DNA of 64,000 nt. Origin: Oscillospiraceae bacterium. GTDB taxonomy: Bacteria > Bacillota > Clostridia > Oscillospirales > Oscillospiraceae. Under the pieces are notes generated by a model. That model was given only the letters and a program-made list of their open reading frames with translations, was not told the DNA's origin and ran no database searches. Every line of letters begins with the position of its first letter. Within the stretch, counting starts at the first letter, position 1. The position numbers were made by a program, and so were the translations under genes. Shown here piece by piece: positions 41,721 to 50,835 of the stretch. The stretch lies in contig JAGBBD010000031.1 of NCBI GenBank assembly GCA_017938625.1, positions 1 to 64,000 on the forward strand, written 5' to 3'.

Positions 41721-43532
41721 TTAGTCGTTGACTTCTTCAAAGTCGGCATCCACCACGCCGTCATCGGCAGGCGCGCCCTGTGCGTCGCCCTGTGCGGCAG
41801 CCTGCTGCTGATACAGCTTTTCGGAGATGGCGTAGAATGCCTTCTGGCACTCCTCGGTGGCAGCCTTGATGGCTTCCACATCGGTGCCCTTCATGGTCTC
41901 TTTCAGCTTTTCGATGGCAGCCAGCACGGGAGCCTTCTCTTCTTCGCTGACCTTGTCGCCAAGCTCGCTCAGTGCCTTTTCGGACTGATAAACCATCTGG
42001 TCGGCAGTGTTTCTGGTGTCGACTTCTTCCTTACGGGCCTTGTCTTCTGCAGCGTACTGCTCTGCTTCCTTCACAGCCTTCTCAATGTCATCCTTGCTCA
42101 GGTTGGTGGAGGCGGTGATGGTGATGTGCTGCTCAGCGCCGGTGCCCTTGTCGGTAGCGGAAACATTGACAATACCGTTGGCATCGATGTCGAAGGTGAC
42201 TTCGATCTGAGGAACACCGCGGGGAGCGGGAGAAATACCGGTCAGCTGGAAGCGGCCGAGGGTCTTGTTGTAAGCAGCCATCTCGCGCTCACCCTGCAGC
42301 ACGTGGACTTCAACAGAGGTCTGATTGTCGGCAGCGGTGGAGAAGATCTGGCTCTTCTTGGTGGGGATGGTGGTGTTGCGCTCGATCAGACGGGTGAACA
42401 CGCCGCCCATGGTCTCAATACCCAGAGACAGGGGCGTGACGTCCAGCAGCAGGATGCCCTTCACGTCGCCGCCCAGCACGCCGCCCTGGATGGCAGCGCC
42501 CATGGCAACGCACTCGTCGGGGTTGATGCCCTTGAAGCCTTCCTTGCCGGTCATGTTCTTGACAGCTTCCTGCACAGCGGGGATACGGCTGGAGCCGCCC
42601 ACCAGCAGAACTTTGTCGATCTGACCTGCGCTGAGGCCTGCGTCGGACATGGCCTGCTTCATGGGGCCCATGGTGGCGTCCACCAGATGGGAGGTCAGCT
42701 CATTGAACTTGGCGCGGGTCAGGGTCACGTCCATGTGCTTGGGGCCGTTGGCGTCGGCGGTGATATAGGGCAGGTTGATGTTGGAGGAGGTCACGCCGGA
42801 CAGCTCGATCTTGGCCTTCTCGGCAGCTTCCTTCAGTCTCTGCATGGCGGTGGGATCCTTGGTCAGATCGATGCCTTCAGCCTTCTTGAATTCTTCAGCC
42901 AGATACTTCATGATGGCTTCGTCGAAGTCATCGCCGCCCAGACGGTTGTTGCCGGCAGTTGCCAGAACTTCGATGACGCCGTCGCCGATCTCCAGAATGG
43001 AGACGTCGAAGGTGCCGCCGCCAAGGTCATAGACCATGATCTTCTGCTCGGACTCTTTGTCCAGACCGTAAGCCAGAGCGGCTGCGGTAGGCTCGTTGAT
43101 GATACGCTTGACATCCAGACCTGCGATCTTGCCTGCGTCCTTGGTTGCCTGGCGCTGTGCGTCGGTGAAGTAAGCGGGAACGGTGATGACAGCTTCGGTG
43201 ACAGTGCCGCCCAGATAAGCCTCTGCATCGGCCTTCAGCTTCTGCAGCACCATGGCGGAGATCTCCTGGGGAGTGTACTTCTTGCCGTCGATGTCTACCT
43301 TATAATCGGTGCCCATCTCACGCTTGATGGAGGAGATGGTACGGGTGTGGTTGGTGACAGCCTGGCGCTTTGCCATCTGACCGATCATACGCTCGCCGGT
43401 CTTGGAGAATGCCACCACGGAAGGGGTGGTACGGTTGCCTTCTGCATTGGCGATGACGATAGGCTCGCCGCCTTCCATAACGGCGACGCAGCTGTTGGTA
43501 GTACCAAGGTCGATACCGATGATCTTGCTCAT
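41721..43532 (-). CDS. dnaK: chaperone DnaK (Hsp70)
   Basis: A 603-residue protein, ATG at 43532 behind AGGAGGTAAATT. The ATPase domain begins [30 protein letters not shown] and the [13 protein letters not shown] motif are present. The substrate domain and short C-terminal tail ([11 protein letters not shown]) follow. It works with DnaJ and GrpE in folding and heat-shock response. Strong codon bias. Confidence 0.97.
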   Translation of the reverse strand: MSKIIGIDLGTTNSCVAVMEGGEPIVIANAEGNRTTPSVVAFSKTGERMIGQMAKRQAVTNHTRTISSIKREMGTDYKVDIDGKKYTPQEISAMVLQKLKADAEAYLGGTVTEAVITVPAYFTDAQRQATKDAGKIAGLDVKRIINEPTAAALAYGLDKESEQKIMVYDLGGGTFDVSILEIGDGVIEVLATAGNNRLGGDDFDEAIMKYLAEEFKKAEGIDLTKDPTAMQRLKEAAEKAKIELSGVTSSNINLPYITADANGPKHMDVTLTRAKFNELTSHLVDATMGPMKQAMSDAGLSAGQIDKVLLVGGSSRIPAVQEAVKNMTGKEGFKGINPDECVAMGAAIQGGVLGGDVKGILLLDVTPLSLGIETMGGVFTRLIERNTTIPTKKSQIFSTAADNQTSVEVHVLQGEREMAAYNKTLGRFQLTGISPAPRGVPQIEVTFDIDANGIVNVSATDKGTGAEQHITITASTNLSKDDIEKAVKEAEQYAAEDKARKEEVDTRNTADQMVYQSEKALSELGDKVSEEEKAPVLAAIEKLKETMKGTDVEAIKAATEECQKAFYAISEKLYQQQAAAQGDAQGAPADDGVVDADFEEVND

Positions 43533-43590
43533 AATAATTTACCTCCTGATTGCGGATGATTTGAAATTTGTTTACAAAAAATATGGTTTG

Positions 43591-44118
43591 TCAGTTTGCC
43601 ACGACCACCATGGCATGGCGGATAACTTTTTCACCGACCTTGAAGCCGGTCTGGAATACTTCACAGATGACGCTTTCACCAAGACTTTCATCGTCCTTAT
43701 GCATCACTGCGTTGTGCAGATTGGGGTCGAAGGTTTCGCCCACTTCACCGAAGGACTTGACGCCCAAAGTCTCCAGAATGCTCTCAAGACCCTGCACGGT
43801 CATTTCCACGCCCTTCTTATAGGCTTCGTCCTGCGTGGGCTGCGCCATGGCGCGCTGCAGATTATCGAACACCGGCAGGAATTTGCCGATGGTGTCTGCT
43901 TTGGCATCTGTGTACAGGCTTTCACGCTCCTTCTGGGTGCGCTTGCGGAAGTTGTCATACTCCGCAGCCAGCCGCAGGTGGGCATCGTGCTCGTCGGCAA
44001 GCTGCTTGCGAAGCACTTCCGTTTCATCCGGCTCGGCAGCCGTTTCCTCTGCAGCCTGTTCTGCTGCAGTTTCCTCCGTGACCTCTTCGGTCTCGGGAAT
44101 GTTCTTTGTTTCGTCCAT
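43591..44118 (-). CDS. grpE: nucleotide exchange factor GrpE
   Basis: A 175-residue protein. The N-terminus is Glu/Thr-rich and disordered, followed by a long helix and the GrpE domain with RLAAEYDNFRKRTQKERESLY and FDPNLHNAVMHKDDESL. It drives ADP release from DnaK. Its start codon immediately follows the hrcA stop (44118/44119), so translation is coupled. Confidence 0.95.
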   Translation of the reverse strand: MDETKNIPETEEVTEETAAEQAAEETAAEPDETEVLRKQLADEHDAHLRLAAEYDNFRKRTQKERESLYTDAKADTIGKFLPVFDNLQRAMAQPTQDEAYKKGVEMTVQGLESILETLGVKSFGEVGETFDPNLHNAVMHKDDESLGESVICEVFQTGFKVGEKVIRHAMVVVAN

Positions 44119-45171
44119 TTATTCTTCTCCTTGCGAGGGCGGAAGCTCCGGTTTGGCGAACATCCGTCCAAGGTTTTCTGCAAAATAACTCAGGCGCGCC
44201 GTGACCTGCGCGTAGTCCATTCTGGTGGGGCCAACCACACCGATCAGACCCTGCATGCCGTCACCGATGTCAAATCGCGTCATGACCACGCTGGTGTCTT
44301 TCAGCTCTTTGGCAATGTTCTCCGGGCCGACTAAGATCTGTGTGCCTGCAATGTCTGCCATGGTGGCAGGCAGGTTGGAGAGGGTCTCGCCGTCCAGAGA
44401 CGACAGCACTTCCTGCGCCTTGTCGATATCCCGGTATTCCGGCTGCCCCAGCAGCTTCATTTGACCGGATACATAGACTTCTGATTTTGCCTGCTGAGAG
44501 AGCACATGGGTGGCGTAGTCCAGCACCAGCGGAACCAAAGCACCTGCCGGGCCTGCAGACCGTGACACACGCTCCAGAAGCTCCGGGGTGAAGCTGTCGG
44601 GCGTCAGATCGGTACACGATGCGTTGAGCACCGCTGCCAGCAGCTTCAGATCCTGCTCCGTGCAGGTAAGGGGCAGCTTGATGAGTCTGTTTTTTACCAC
44701 ATCGCCGCTGGTCATGATCACAAGGATAAAGCTGCCTTCGCCTGCCATGATCAGATCAAAACGCTTGACCGTGGGGGCATTGGCGGCGGCTGTCATTGCC
44801 ATAGCAGGCAGGTTGGTCATTTTGGAGACCATTTTGCTCACCTGGCTGATGACCTTGTCCACTTCCTGCAATTTCAGTTCCATGGCCTGGTTGAGGCTTT
44901 GGGTCTCATCCACGCTCAGACGGTAGTCCTGCATCAATTCATCCACATACAGGCGGTAGCCTGCCGGGGAGGGGATGCGGCCTGCCGAGGTATGAGGCTG
45001 TTCCAGAAGACCCATCTGGGTCAGATCTGCCATCTCGTTGCGGATGGTGGCAGAGGAGCAATCCATGCCGGGCATGGCAGACAGCACCTTGGAGCCTACA
45101 GGCTCAGCTGTCTGAATATAATTTTCCACAATGGCGCGGAGAATTTTTTTCTTTCGTTCTGTCAGTTCCAA
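44119..45171 (-). CDS. hrcA: heat-inducible transcription repressor HrcA
   Basis: A protein of about 350 residues. The family starts at ELTERKKKIL; TTG at 45171 has AGGTGAG at suitable spacing and is my choice. A GTG at 45180 in frame lies directly after that site. The N-terminal winged helix (QTAEPVGSKVL; GMDCSSATIRNEMADLTQMGLL) precedes the GAF-like dimer part. It binds CIRCE, found at 45222-45248 just upstream, so it represses its own operon. Confidence 0.93.
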   Translation of the reverse strand: MELTERKKKILRAIVENYIQTAEPVGSKVLSAMPGMDCSSATIRNEMADLTQMGLLEQPHTSAGRIPSPAGYRLYVDELMQDYRLSVDETQSLNQAMELKLQEVDKVISQVSKMVSKMTNLPAMAMTAAANAPTVKRFDLIMAGEGSFILVIMTSGDVVKNRLIKLPLTCTEQDLKLLAAVLNASCTDLTPDSFTPELLERVSRSAGPAGALVPLVLDYATHVLSQQAKSEVYVSGQMKLLGQPEYRDIDKAQEVLSSLDGETLSNLPATMADIAGTQILVGPENIAKELKDTSVVMTRFDIGDGMQGLIGVVGPTRMDYAQVTARLSYFAENLGRMFAKPELPPSQGEE

Positions 45172-45221
45172 GGGGCTCACCTCACTTTTTCGTAACCGCT
45201 GTTAAATCGTCGGCGGTTGCT

Positions 45222-45248
45222 TTAGCACTCTTTGCTTCTGAGTGCTAA
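45222..45248. promoter_or_regulatory. CIRCE operator
   Basis: A perfect TTAGCACTC-N9-GAGTGCTAA palindrome, at the start of the hrcA transcript, immediately downstream of the -10 box. It is the binding site of HrcA. Confidence 0.97.
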
Positions 45249-45251
45249 TTT

Positions 45252-45280
45252 ACTTTACCATCTGTATGGCGGAAAGTCAA
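45252..45280 (-). promoter_or_regulatory. sigma-A-type promoter of the hrcA operon
   Basis: On the minus strand TTGACT (45280-45275), a 17-base spacer, and TAAAGT (45257-45252). CIRCE begins four bases downstream of the -10 box, so bound HrcA would block initiation. Confidence 0.8.
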
Positions 45281-45428
45281 TAGCTGTAAAATGAATTATT
45301 TGTGAATTTCCCGTCTTCCATGCGCGAAAAAAGTTTTTAAGTTTCCTTAAAAGTGAGGCAACGGTACTATCCTTTTTTCGTCCTATACTATATAATGATG
45401 TTAAACGCAAAAAGGTGGTGAATATCTT

Positions 45429-46139
45429 GTGTCGAAACCTCTGATCTGTGTGCGCGGACTGCGGAAGGAATACCCCATGGGAGACGAGACCGTGGTGGCG
45501 CTGAAAAATATCGATCTGGACATTGAAAAAGGACAGATCGTGTGCATATTCGGAACTTCCGGCTCGGGAAAATCCACCTTGCTCAATCAGCTGGCAGGTC
45601 TGGAGAAGCCAACGGCAGGCAGCGTGACCATCGGCGGCGTGCCGGTGGACAGGCTCAGTGAAAATGCCCTTGCCGTGTTCCGCCAGCGGCATCTTGGATT
45701 TGTGTTCCAGTCCTATAATCTGCTGCCCACCATGACGGCGGCGGAAAATGTGGCGCTGCCGCTCATGTTCCGCGGTATGCCCAAAAAGGCGCGGCAGCAG
45801 ACGGCTGCAAGGATGCTGGAGCTTGTGGGACTGAAAGACAGGATGAATCACTATCCCGGTCAGATGTCCGGCGGTCAGCAGCAGCGCGTAGGCATTGCCA
45901 GAGCTTTCGCGGCAAGACCTGCCGTGGTCTATGCCGATGAGCCGACGGGCAACCTTGATTCCAAAACCACCATTGAGGTCATGGAGATGATCCGCAGCTT
46001 TGCGAGAAAATTTAACCAGACCATTATCATGGTCAGCCACGATGCCCAGATGGCATCGTATGCCGACCGCATCCTCACCTTAAAAGATGGGGAGATCATT
46101 TCTGACGAGCAAAGAGGAACAAGCAATGAAGAAGTTTAG
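45429..46139 (+). CDS. ABC transporter ATP-binding protein (MacB/LolD type)
   Basis: A 236-residue protein, GTG at 45429 with AGGTGGTG upstream. Walker A is GTSGSGKST; the signature MSGGQQQRVGIARAF and Walker B VVYADEPTGNLDSK mark the MacB/LolD/FtsE clade. It is the energiser for the permease at 47798. A TATAAT box at 45391-45396 lies upstream. The last 14 bases overlap the next gene. Confidence 0.9.
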   Translation: MSKPLICVRGLRKEYPMGDETVVALKNIDLDIEKGQIVCIFGTSGSGKSTLLNQLAGLEKPTAGSVTIGGVPVDRLSENALAVFRQRHLGFVFQSYNLLPTMTAAENVALPLMFRGMPKKARQQTAARMLELVGLKDRMNHYPGQMSGGQQQRVGIARAFAARPAVVYADEPTGNLDSKTTIEVMEMIRSFARKFNQTIIMVSHDAQMASYADRILTLKDGEIISDEQRGTSNEEV

Positions 46140-47811
46140 TATCTGGATCATAACAGCCCTGCTGCTGATCAGCCTGTGCCCTGCGGCAATGGCAACGGAA
46201 GAAAATGAAAACACACCGCAGCCTGCCAACTGGGCAATCATGGCTTATTCTGTGGACAGCGATGAGATCTATAAAGATGACAGGGTGAACATTACAGTTT
46301 ATCTGGACAGCATGCAAGGCATGCTGAACGGTGATGTGGAAGCTGTTCCATTGCTGTCTTCTTTCAATAAAACAAGTCCTCAGAATCTGGAATGGGATGA
46401 GGATGTCATTTCTGTTGTGTTTAAAGATGCCTGCTATATGGGATCGGGAAATACATTCTCTTTCCGCATTGGAGATCAGCAGTTGGATTTCCATATCCAG
46501 GAATGTGTGGAATACAAGCCTTCGGAAGAAGAAAACAACGACCAGACCACACCTGTGGTGCAGGTGGGCAAGACGGATCAGCCTGCGCCCATTGCCAAGG
46601 GACAGACGACCCGTGTGGGGCTGTGGGTGCAGAATTTGACGGAGCACGATCTGTTTGATGTGACGGCAACGGTGACCCCCTCCGGGGAGCTGATGATCAC
46701 GGATAACTCCGTGACCTATCCTCTGGGCAGGATCTGGAACGGCAATGTGGCATTTTTCGATGTTTCTGTGTGTGCCTTCGGAGAGCTGACCACCGCTGCC
46801 CAATCCCTGAGCGTGAGCATCGGCTATACATATGAAAAGGACGGCACCATGATGCAGGGAACTGCCACCCAGACTGTGCCGCTGGCTGCAACCGTGTCCA
46901 AGAGCACGGAGACCATTACGGCATCCGTGCCCAATGTGATCATCAGCGGCTATGACTACGGACAGGAGAAAATCTCTGCCGGTACGGAATTTGAACTGAA
47001 GATGGAGTTCCAAAACACCTCTTCTGCCAAGGCGGTGGAGAACATCGTCATGACCATCGATCCCGGTACGGCGCTTGCCATTTCCGGCGCGTCCAATTCC
47101 TACCATTTCCCCAGCCTTGCACCGGGCGCAGCCCAAAGCCAGAGCATCCGCCTGCAGGCGCTGCCGGATGCGCCCTCTGCCCCTGCTGTGGTCACGGTGA
47201 AGTTCTCCTATGAGTATCTGGATAACGATGCCAGAAAGCCGGTGGAGCTGCAGCAGACCGTGAGCCTGCCCGTGTATCAGCTTGACCGCTTCGAGCTGAC
47301 GCAGGAGAACGCATCGGTACAGGCATGGCAGTATGAAGAAAGCTTTCTGACCTTGAGCTATCTCAATAAGGGCAAAGGCACAGTCTATAATGTGTCTGCC
47401 CAACTGGAGGGCGAGATCGGTGCCATGAGCCGCGTGCAGAACGTGGGCAATGTGCTCTCCGGTGAAAACGGCACCATCGATTTCATCATCGCCCCGGAGC
47501 TTGCCGGGGAGCAGTCCTGCAAGCTGATCGTCACCTATGAGGACGATGCCATGCAGGTCATGACCAAGGAATTTACCTTTGATGTGTTCGTCAACGAAGC
47601 CTATGTGCCCGAGATCCTGCCGGAGGAGGAAATGATCGTGGAAGAGCCTGCCGCAAAATCCGGCTGGGTGGCTCCCGTGGTGGTATCTGCGGCAGTTCTG
47701 GCTGCTGCGGCAACGGTGATCATTCTGCGTGTGCGGAAGAAAAAACGCGCCGGATTGGTAGACAGCTTTGTATTCAGCGACGGTACGGAGGATTCCAATG
47801 AGAATATCTGA
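46126..47811 (+). CDS. secreted CARDB-like component of an ABC system
   Basis: A 561-residue protein, ATG at 46126 with AAGAGGAAC upstream. Signal peptide about 1-25 (ALLLISLCPAAMA). The body consists of several all-beta segments resembling CARDB/Ig-like repeats (NLTEHDLFDVTATVTPSGEL; FQNTSSAKAVENIVMTIDPG). A C-terminal TM helix (VAPVVVSAAVLAAAATVIIL) and basic tail anchor it, so most of it is outside the cell. It lies between ATPase and permease and is probably an extracellular partner replacing the MacA-type adaptor. Exact role unknown. Confidence 0.72.
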   Translation: MKKFSIWIITALLLISLCPAAMATEENENTPQPANWAIMAYSVDSDEIYKDDRVNITVYLDSMQGMLNGDVEAVPLLSSFNKTSPQNLEWDEDVISVVFKDACYMGSGNTFSFRIGDQQLDFHIQECVEYKPSEEENNDQTTPVVQVGKTDQPAPIAKGQTTRVGLWVQNLTEHDLFDVTATVTPSGELMITDNSVTYPLGRIWNGNVAFFDVSVCAFGELTTAAQSLSVSIGYTYEKDGTMMQGTATQTVPLAATVSKSTETITASVPNVIISGYDYGQEKISAGTEFELKMEFQNTSSAKAVENIVMTIDPGTALAISGASNSYHFPSLAPGAAQSQSIRLQALPDAPSAPAVVTVKFSYEYLDNDARKPVELQQTVSLPVYQLDRFELTQENASVQAWQYEESFLTLSYLNKGKGTVYNVSAQLEGEIGAMSRVQNVGNVLSGENGTIDFIIAPELAGEQSCKLIVTYEDDAMQVMTKEFTFDVFVNEAYVPEILPEEEMIVEEPAAKSGWVAPVVVSAAVLAAAATVIILRVRKKKRAGLVDSFVFSDGTEDSNENI

Positions 47812-49183
47812 TCTGCTTGCCATGTGCCGGCAGAACTTGCTGCGCAGAAAGGGCAGAACAGTCTTGACCTCTCTGGGTGTCATGATCGGCTGTACTGCCA
47901 TTGTGATCATGGTGTCCATCGGTGTGGCATCGGGGGAGAGCATGGAGGTCATGCTCCAGTCCATGGGAGATCTGACCATGATCGAGATCTACGGCTATGG
48001 GCAGACGCCCCTCAATGATGATGCCATTGACCAAGTCCGGGATATGGATCATGTGGTGGCTGCCACCGCCAAGCAGTACAGTCCCTTTGGCGCCACCTTG
48101 TCGGCAGGATCCGGGGGGCGCTATGAGCAGCAGTGGTGCTATATGCAGGGAATGCAGACAAGCGCCATGGAGGACATTGGCTATGAGCTGCTGGAGGGCA
48201 GCTACCCGCTTCCCGGTACCAAGGAGATCCAGGTGGTGGTCGGGCAGTATTTTGCCTACAGCTTCATGGATACCAAGCGCCCCGAGGGCAGAAACATGGT
48301 CAACCGCTATGTCTTCGATGCCGAGGGCAATCTGGACACGGAAAATATTCCGGAAGCTTACTTTGATCCTCTTGGCATGGAGCTGAAGCTGACTGTTCAG
48401 ATCGACGAAAAGAAGACGCTGGAAAAGGATCTTGTGGTCGTGGGCATTATGAAAGAGGACAACGGACGCGGCTATGAGACCTCGGAGGGTCTTGTGATGG
48501 ATCTTACCCAGATGCAGCAGCTGCAGGAGGAGATCACCAAAATGCAGGGCTTTGCCGTCAGCCGGGAAGCGCCCAAATATGACAACGCCATCGTCAAGGT
48601 GGATGATATTGAGAACCTTGCCGCCGTGCAGGATGAGATCACGTCCATGGGCTATGAAACATGGTCTATGGAGAGCATCCGGGAGCCCATGCTGGAGGAG
48701 ACCAACCGTCAGCAGATGGTCTTCGGCGGACTGGGTGCCATTTCTCTGTTCGTGGCCGCCATCGGCATTATGAACACTATGGTCATGTCCATCACCGAGC
48801 GCACCCGTGAGATCGGTGTGATGAAAGCGCTGGGCTGCTATGTGAAGGATATCAGACGGATCTTTCTGCTGGAAGCCGGCTGCATCGGACTTATCGGCGG
48901 CATCAGCGGTGTGCTGATCAGTCTGCTCATCAGTCTCATTATGAATTTGGTATCTGTGGGAGCAGGTGGCTATTTTGCAGGACTGATGCAGGGCATGCCC
49001 CTGTCGTCCCTGTCGGGACTGTGGCAGGCTGTCACCACGCCCGGCAGCCGCATTTCCGTGGTGCCGGTGTGGCTGGCACTGGCAGGCCTTGGCATTTCCG
49101 TGAGCATCGGTGTGCTGTCCGGCTTCTATCCTGCCAACAAGGCTGTGAAGATCCCGGCGCTGGAAGCCATCAAGCATGAATAA
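47798..49183 (+). CDS. ABC transporter permease (MacB/FtsX type)
   Basis: A 461-residue protein, ATG at 47798 behind ACGGAGGA, overlapping the previous gene. One TM segment near residues 25-45 (SLGVMIGCTAIVIMVSIGVASG) precedes a large extracellular MacB-core domain. Three TM segments follow (near 300-320, 355-375 and 415-440). The FtsX motif AIGIMNTMVMSITERTREIGV is present. Such pumps export peptides, toxins or cell-wall signals. The terminator at 49185 ends the operon. Confidence 0.88.
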   Translation: MRISDLLAMCRQNLLRRKGRTVLTSLGVMIGCTAIVIMVSIGVASGESMEVMLQSMGDLTMIEIYGYGQTPLNDDAIDQVRDMDHVVAATAKQYSPFGATLSAGSGGRYEQQWCYMQGMQTSAMEDIGYELLEGSYPLPGTKEIQVVVGQYFAYSFMDTKRPEGRNMVNRYVFDAEGNLDTENIPEAYFDPLGMELKLTVQIDEKKTLEKDLVVVGIMKEDNGRGYETSEGLVMDLTQMQQLQEEITKMQGFAVSREAPKYDNAIVKVDDIENLAAVQDEITSMGYETWSMESIREPMLEETNRQQMVFGGLGAISLFVAAIGIMNTMVMSITERTREIGVMKALGCYVKDIRRIFLLEAGCIGLIGGISGVLISLLISLIMNLVSVGAGGYFAGLMQGMPLSSLSGLWQAVTTPGSRISVVPVWLALAGLGISVSIGVLSGFYPANKAVKIPALEAIKHE

Positions 49184-49184
49184 T

Positions 49185-49222
49185 AAAGGGGAGCAGGATG
49201 TTTATACATCCTGCTCCCCTTT
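49185..49222. terminator. bidirectional terminator
   Basis: AAAGGGGAGCAGGATGT (49185-49201) pairs with ACATCCTGCTCCCCTTT (49206-49222). It serves the ABC operon and lies in the 3' end of the convergent XRE gene. Confidence 0.85.
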
Positions 49223-49468
49223 TGTCAGAAGAGAAACAGAGCAGATCGGAGAAAACATTGCAGCAGGGGACAGATGAAAGAAACGACTGATTTTTGCAAT
49301 GACGGTGGCAGAGAATGTATTTGGGAATACACCGCTTTCCGCTTTGTGGATAGAATAAGCGCTTGTCCCCGCGATGGCGGCAAGCTGCTTTCGTGACAGC
49401 CGCCGGACTTTGCGGAGCAGATACAGATTGTGGGCGAATGCTTGGATTTCTTTGTCAGAGTAAGACAT
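49202..49468 (-). CDS. XRE-type HTH protein (left of divergent pair)
   Basis: An 88-residue protein, ATG at 49468 behind GAGGTG. The HTH spans about residues 12-60 (RLSRKQLAAIAGTSAYSIHKAESG). The C-terminal end overlaps the terminator. It is divergent from another XRE gene at 49558 across an 89-base spacer with palindromes, so one or both regulate this spacer. Confidence 0.8.
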   Translation of the reverse strand: MSYSDKEIQAFAHNLYLLRKVRRLSRKQLAAIAGTSAYSIHKAESGVFPNTFSATVIAKISRFFHLSPAAMFSPICSVSLLTKGEQDV

Positions 49469-49486
49469 TGGATCACCTCAGATATA

Positions 49487-49540
49487 TTTTATGCGAAAAA
49501 CGCATAAAATGTAATATGCAATTTTGGCATATCGTATAAT
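49487..49540. promoter_or_regulatory. two palindromic operators and a -10 box
   Basis: TTTTATGCG-AAAAA-CGCATAAAA (49487-49509) and ATATGC-AATTTTG-GCATAT (49514-49532) are perfect palindromes sharing the core ATGC. TATAAT at 49535-49540 fits a promoter for the plus-strand XRE gene. Bound repressor at either site would affect both divergent promoters. Confidence 0.7.
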
Positions 49541-49557
49541 AATTTTGAGGTGGTAGA

Positions 49558-49761
49558 ATGTATCACAGAATCAGAGATTTGCGAGAAGACAAGGATTTGA
49601 AACAAAGGGACCTTGCAGCATTATTAAAAGTATCACAAACCACATACTCACGATACGAAAGCGGAGCATTGGATATTCCAAGTGCAGCATTGATCACGCT
49701 GGCAAAGTTTTATCATGTCAGTGTGGATTACATTCTTGGACTGACAGAAAACAAAGAATAG
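49558..49761 (+). CDS. XRE-type HTH protein (right of divergent pair)
   Basis: A 67-residue protein that is nearly all Cro/CI HTH (KQRDLAALLKVSQTTYSRYESG), ATG at 49558 behind GAGGTGGT. The C-terminal YHVSVDYILGLTENK is typical of small phage-type repressors. Likely binds the palindromes at 49487-49532. Confidence 0.85.
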   Translation: MYHRIRDLREDKDLKQRDLAALLKVSQTTYSRYESGALDIPSAALITLAKFYHVSVDYILGLTENKE

Positions 49762-50373
49762 ATTGCCACGCTCCCGCTGGTTGCTCGCAATGACAGCTGC
49801 AGGGGACAGTTGCGACGAGCGCCCCCCTCCGGGGGAGATCCAAGAGGGGGACTCGCAAGTCCCTCTCTTGGTCGTTTGCGGAGGGGATCGTTAAGGGGGA
49901 CCCATCGAAAGGGTCCCCCTTAACTGCGTTTTTGGGTACTTTTGTCGCAAAACAAAAGTGCCGTTGAAACACCCTTACAACTCTATTTGCAGTTGTTTAC
50001 ACACAGCATGCAGGATCGACAAATCATTGTGCATTTGGCTGCCTGCAGATAATCCCTTAGCGAATGAAAACCAAGGATGTTGTTCTGTCTCCGACGGCCA
50101 ATCCTTTTGCTTGCCCAAAAGGATTGGATGAAAAGGCACATAGGGGGAGGCGCTGATGCGTTCGCTGTCTCGCTGCCGATATGGTCGCATCATTGTACCC
50201 CGCGAGCCGAGCCGCCCTCCCCCTATGTACCCCCACCCGGCATAGTCGTTCCTGCACAGCTGATTGACAGATATAAATCGGCAGTAGGTAGAATCGTAAC
50301 GGTCTGCGGTGCGATGAGTGGAAAAATTGTGCCAACAGCCAACTTTTTGCCCTGTGTTTTGGGCAAAAAGCCC
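49762..50373. other. repeat-rich non-coding stretch before the ileS promoter
   Basis: No gene supported. It starts with an ATTGCCAC-family piece (49761-49794) and goes on with GGGGGAC/GTCCCCC hairpin-like repeats (about 49885-49925). A GC-rich part at 50130-50230 has short inverted repeats but no good frame. The segment resembles scattered mobile repeat elements. Confidence 0.45.
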
Positions 50374-50402
50374 TTGACAAAGCAGGGGAATACGGCTATA
50401 TT
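50374..50402 (+). promoter_or_regulatory. promoter of ileS T-box leader
   Basis: TTGACA (50374-50379), 17 bases, TATATT (50397-50402): a near-consensus sigma-A promoter right ahead of the T-box leader. Confidence 0.8.
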
Positions 50403-50419
50403 CTATATAGAATCGAATA

Positions 50420-50654
50420 CTATGGCGTAGATGAGGACAAGTACGGTCTTGGAAGTCTTTAGAGAGTCTGCGGTGGGTGCGAGCAGACGGCGGAAGGATC
50501 AGAATATCACCTCGGAGCTTTCAACCGAAAAGCAGTAGGCTTGAACGGGTGCGACCGTTATATCGCCCATGAGCGGCTCAAATGAGCAAGAAGAGTGGTA
50601 CCGCAGAGGAATTTGCCTTTGTCTCTTTGTCAAGAAGGGACAAAGGCTTTTTTA
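50420..50654 (+). ncRNA. T-box riboswitch controlling ileS (isoleucine specifier)
   Basis: The conserved T-box sequence AGAGTGGTACCGCAG lies at 50592-50606. A terminator follows: stem GCCTTTGTC (50615-50623) with GACAAAGGC (50639-50647) and then TTTTTTATT. The stem I region contains GAATATCACC with ATC at 50506-50508, an Ile codon, as specifier. In this family, uncharged tRNA-Ile pairs with the specifier and with the T-box bulge and stabilises the antiterminator, allowing ileS transcription. Confidence 0.93.
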
Positions 50655-50664
50655 TTCCAATGTA

Positions 50665-50800
50665 TGCATCCATCCATCCATGGCTCCCCTTGTCAGGGGA
50701 GCTGTCATAGCTTTGCTATGACTGAGGGGTAGTTTTTCTCTCCCTCCGGCAAAACCTGTGGTTTTGCCACCTCCCTCGTCAGAGGGAGGCTGACGTAAGC
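50665..50800. repeat. dispersed hairpin element between T-box and ileS
   Basis: Contains CTCCCCTTGTCAGGGGAG, GTCATAGCTTTGCTATGAC, CAAAACCTGTGGTTTTG and CCTCCCTCGTCAGAGGGAGG, four adjacent small hairpins. This pattern is typical of short repetitive elements. It lies in the ileS transcript after the T-box terminator. Confidence 0.55.
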
Positions 50801-50835
50801 AATCATAATAAAAAACTATTGTTTTGGAGGCAATT

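Noticed and set aside
49885..49925. GGGGGAC/GTCCCCC repeats suggesting a CRISPR or attenuator
   Set aside because: Only a short pair of inverted pieces with no regular spacing; no CRISPR array or cas gene is visible in the window.
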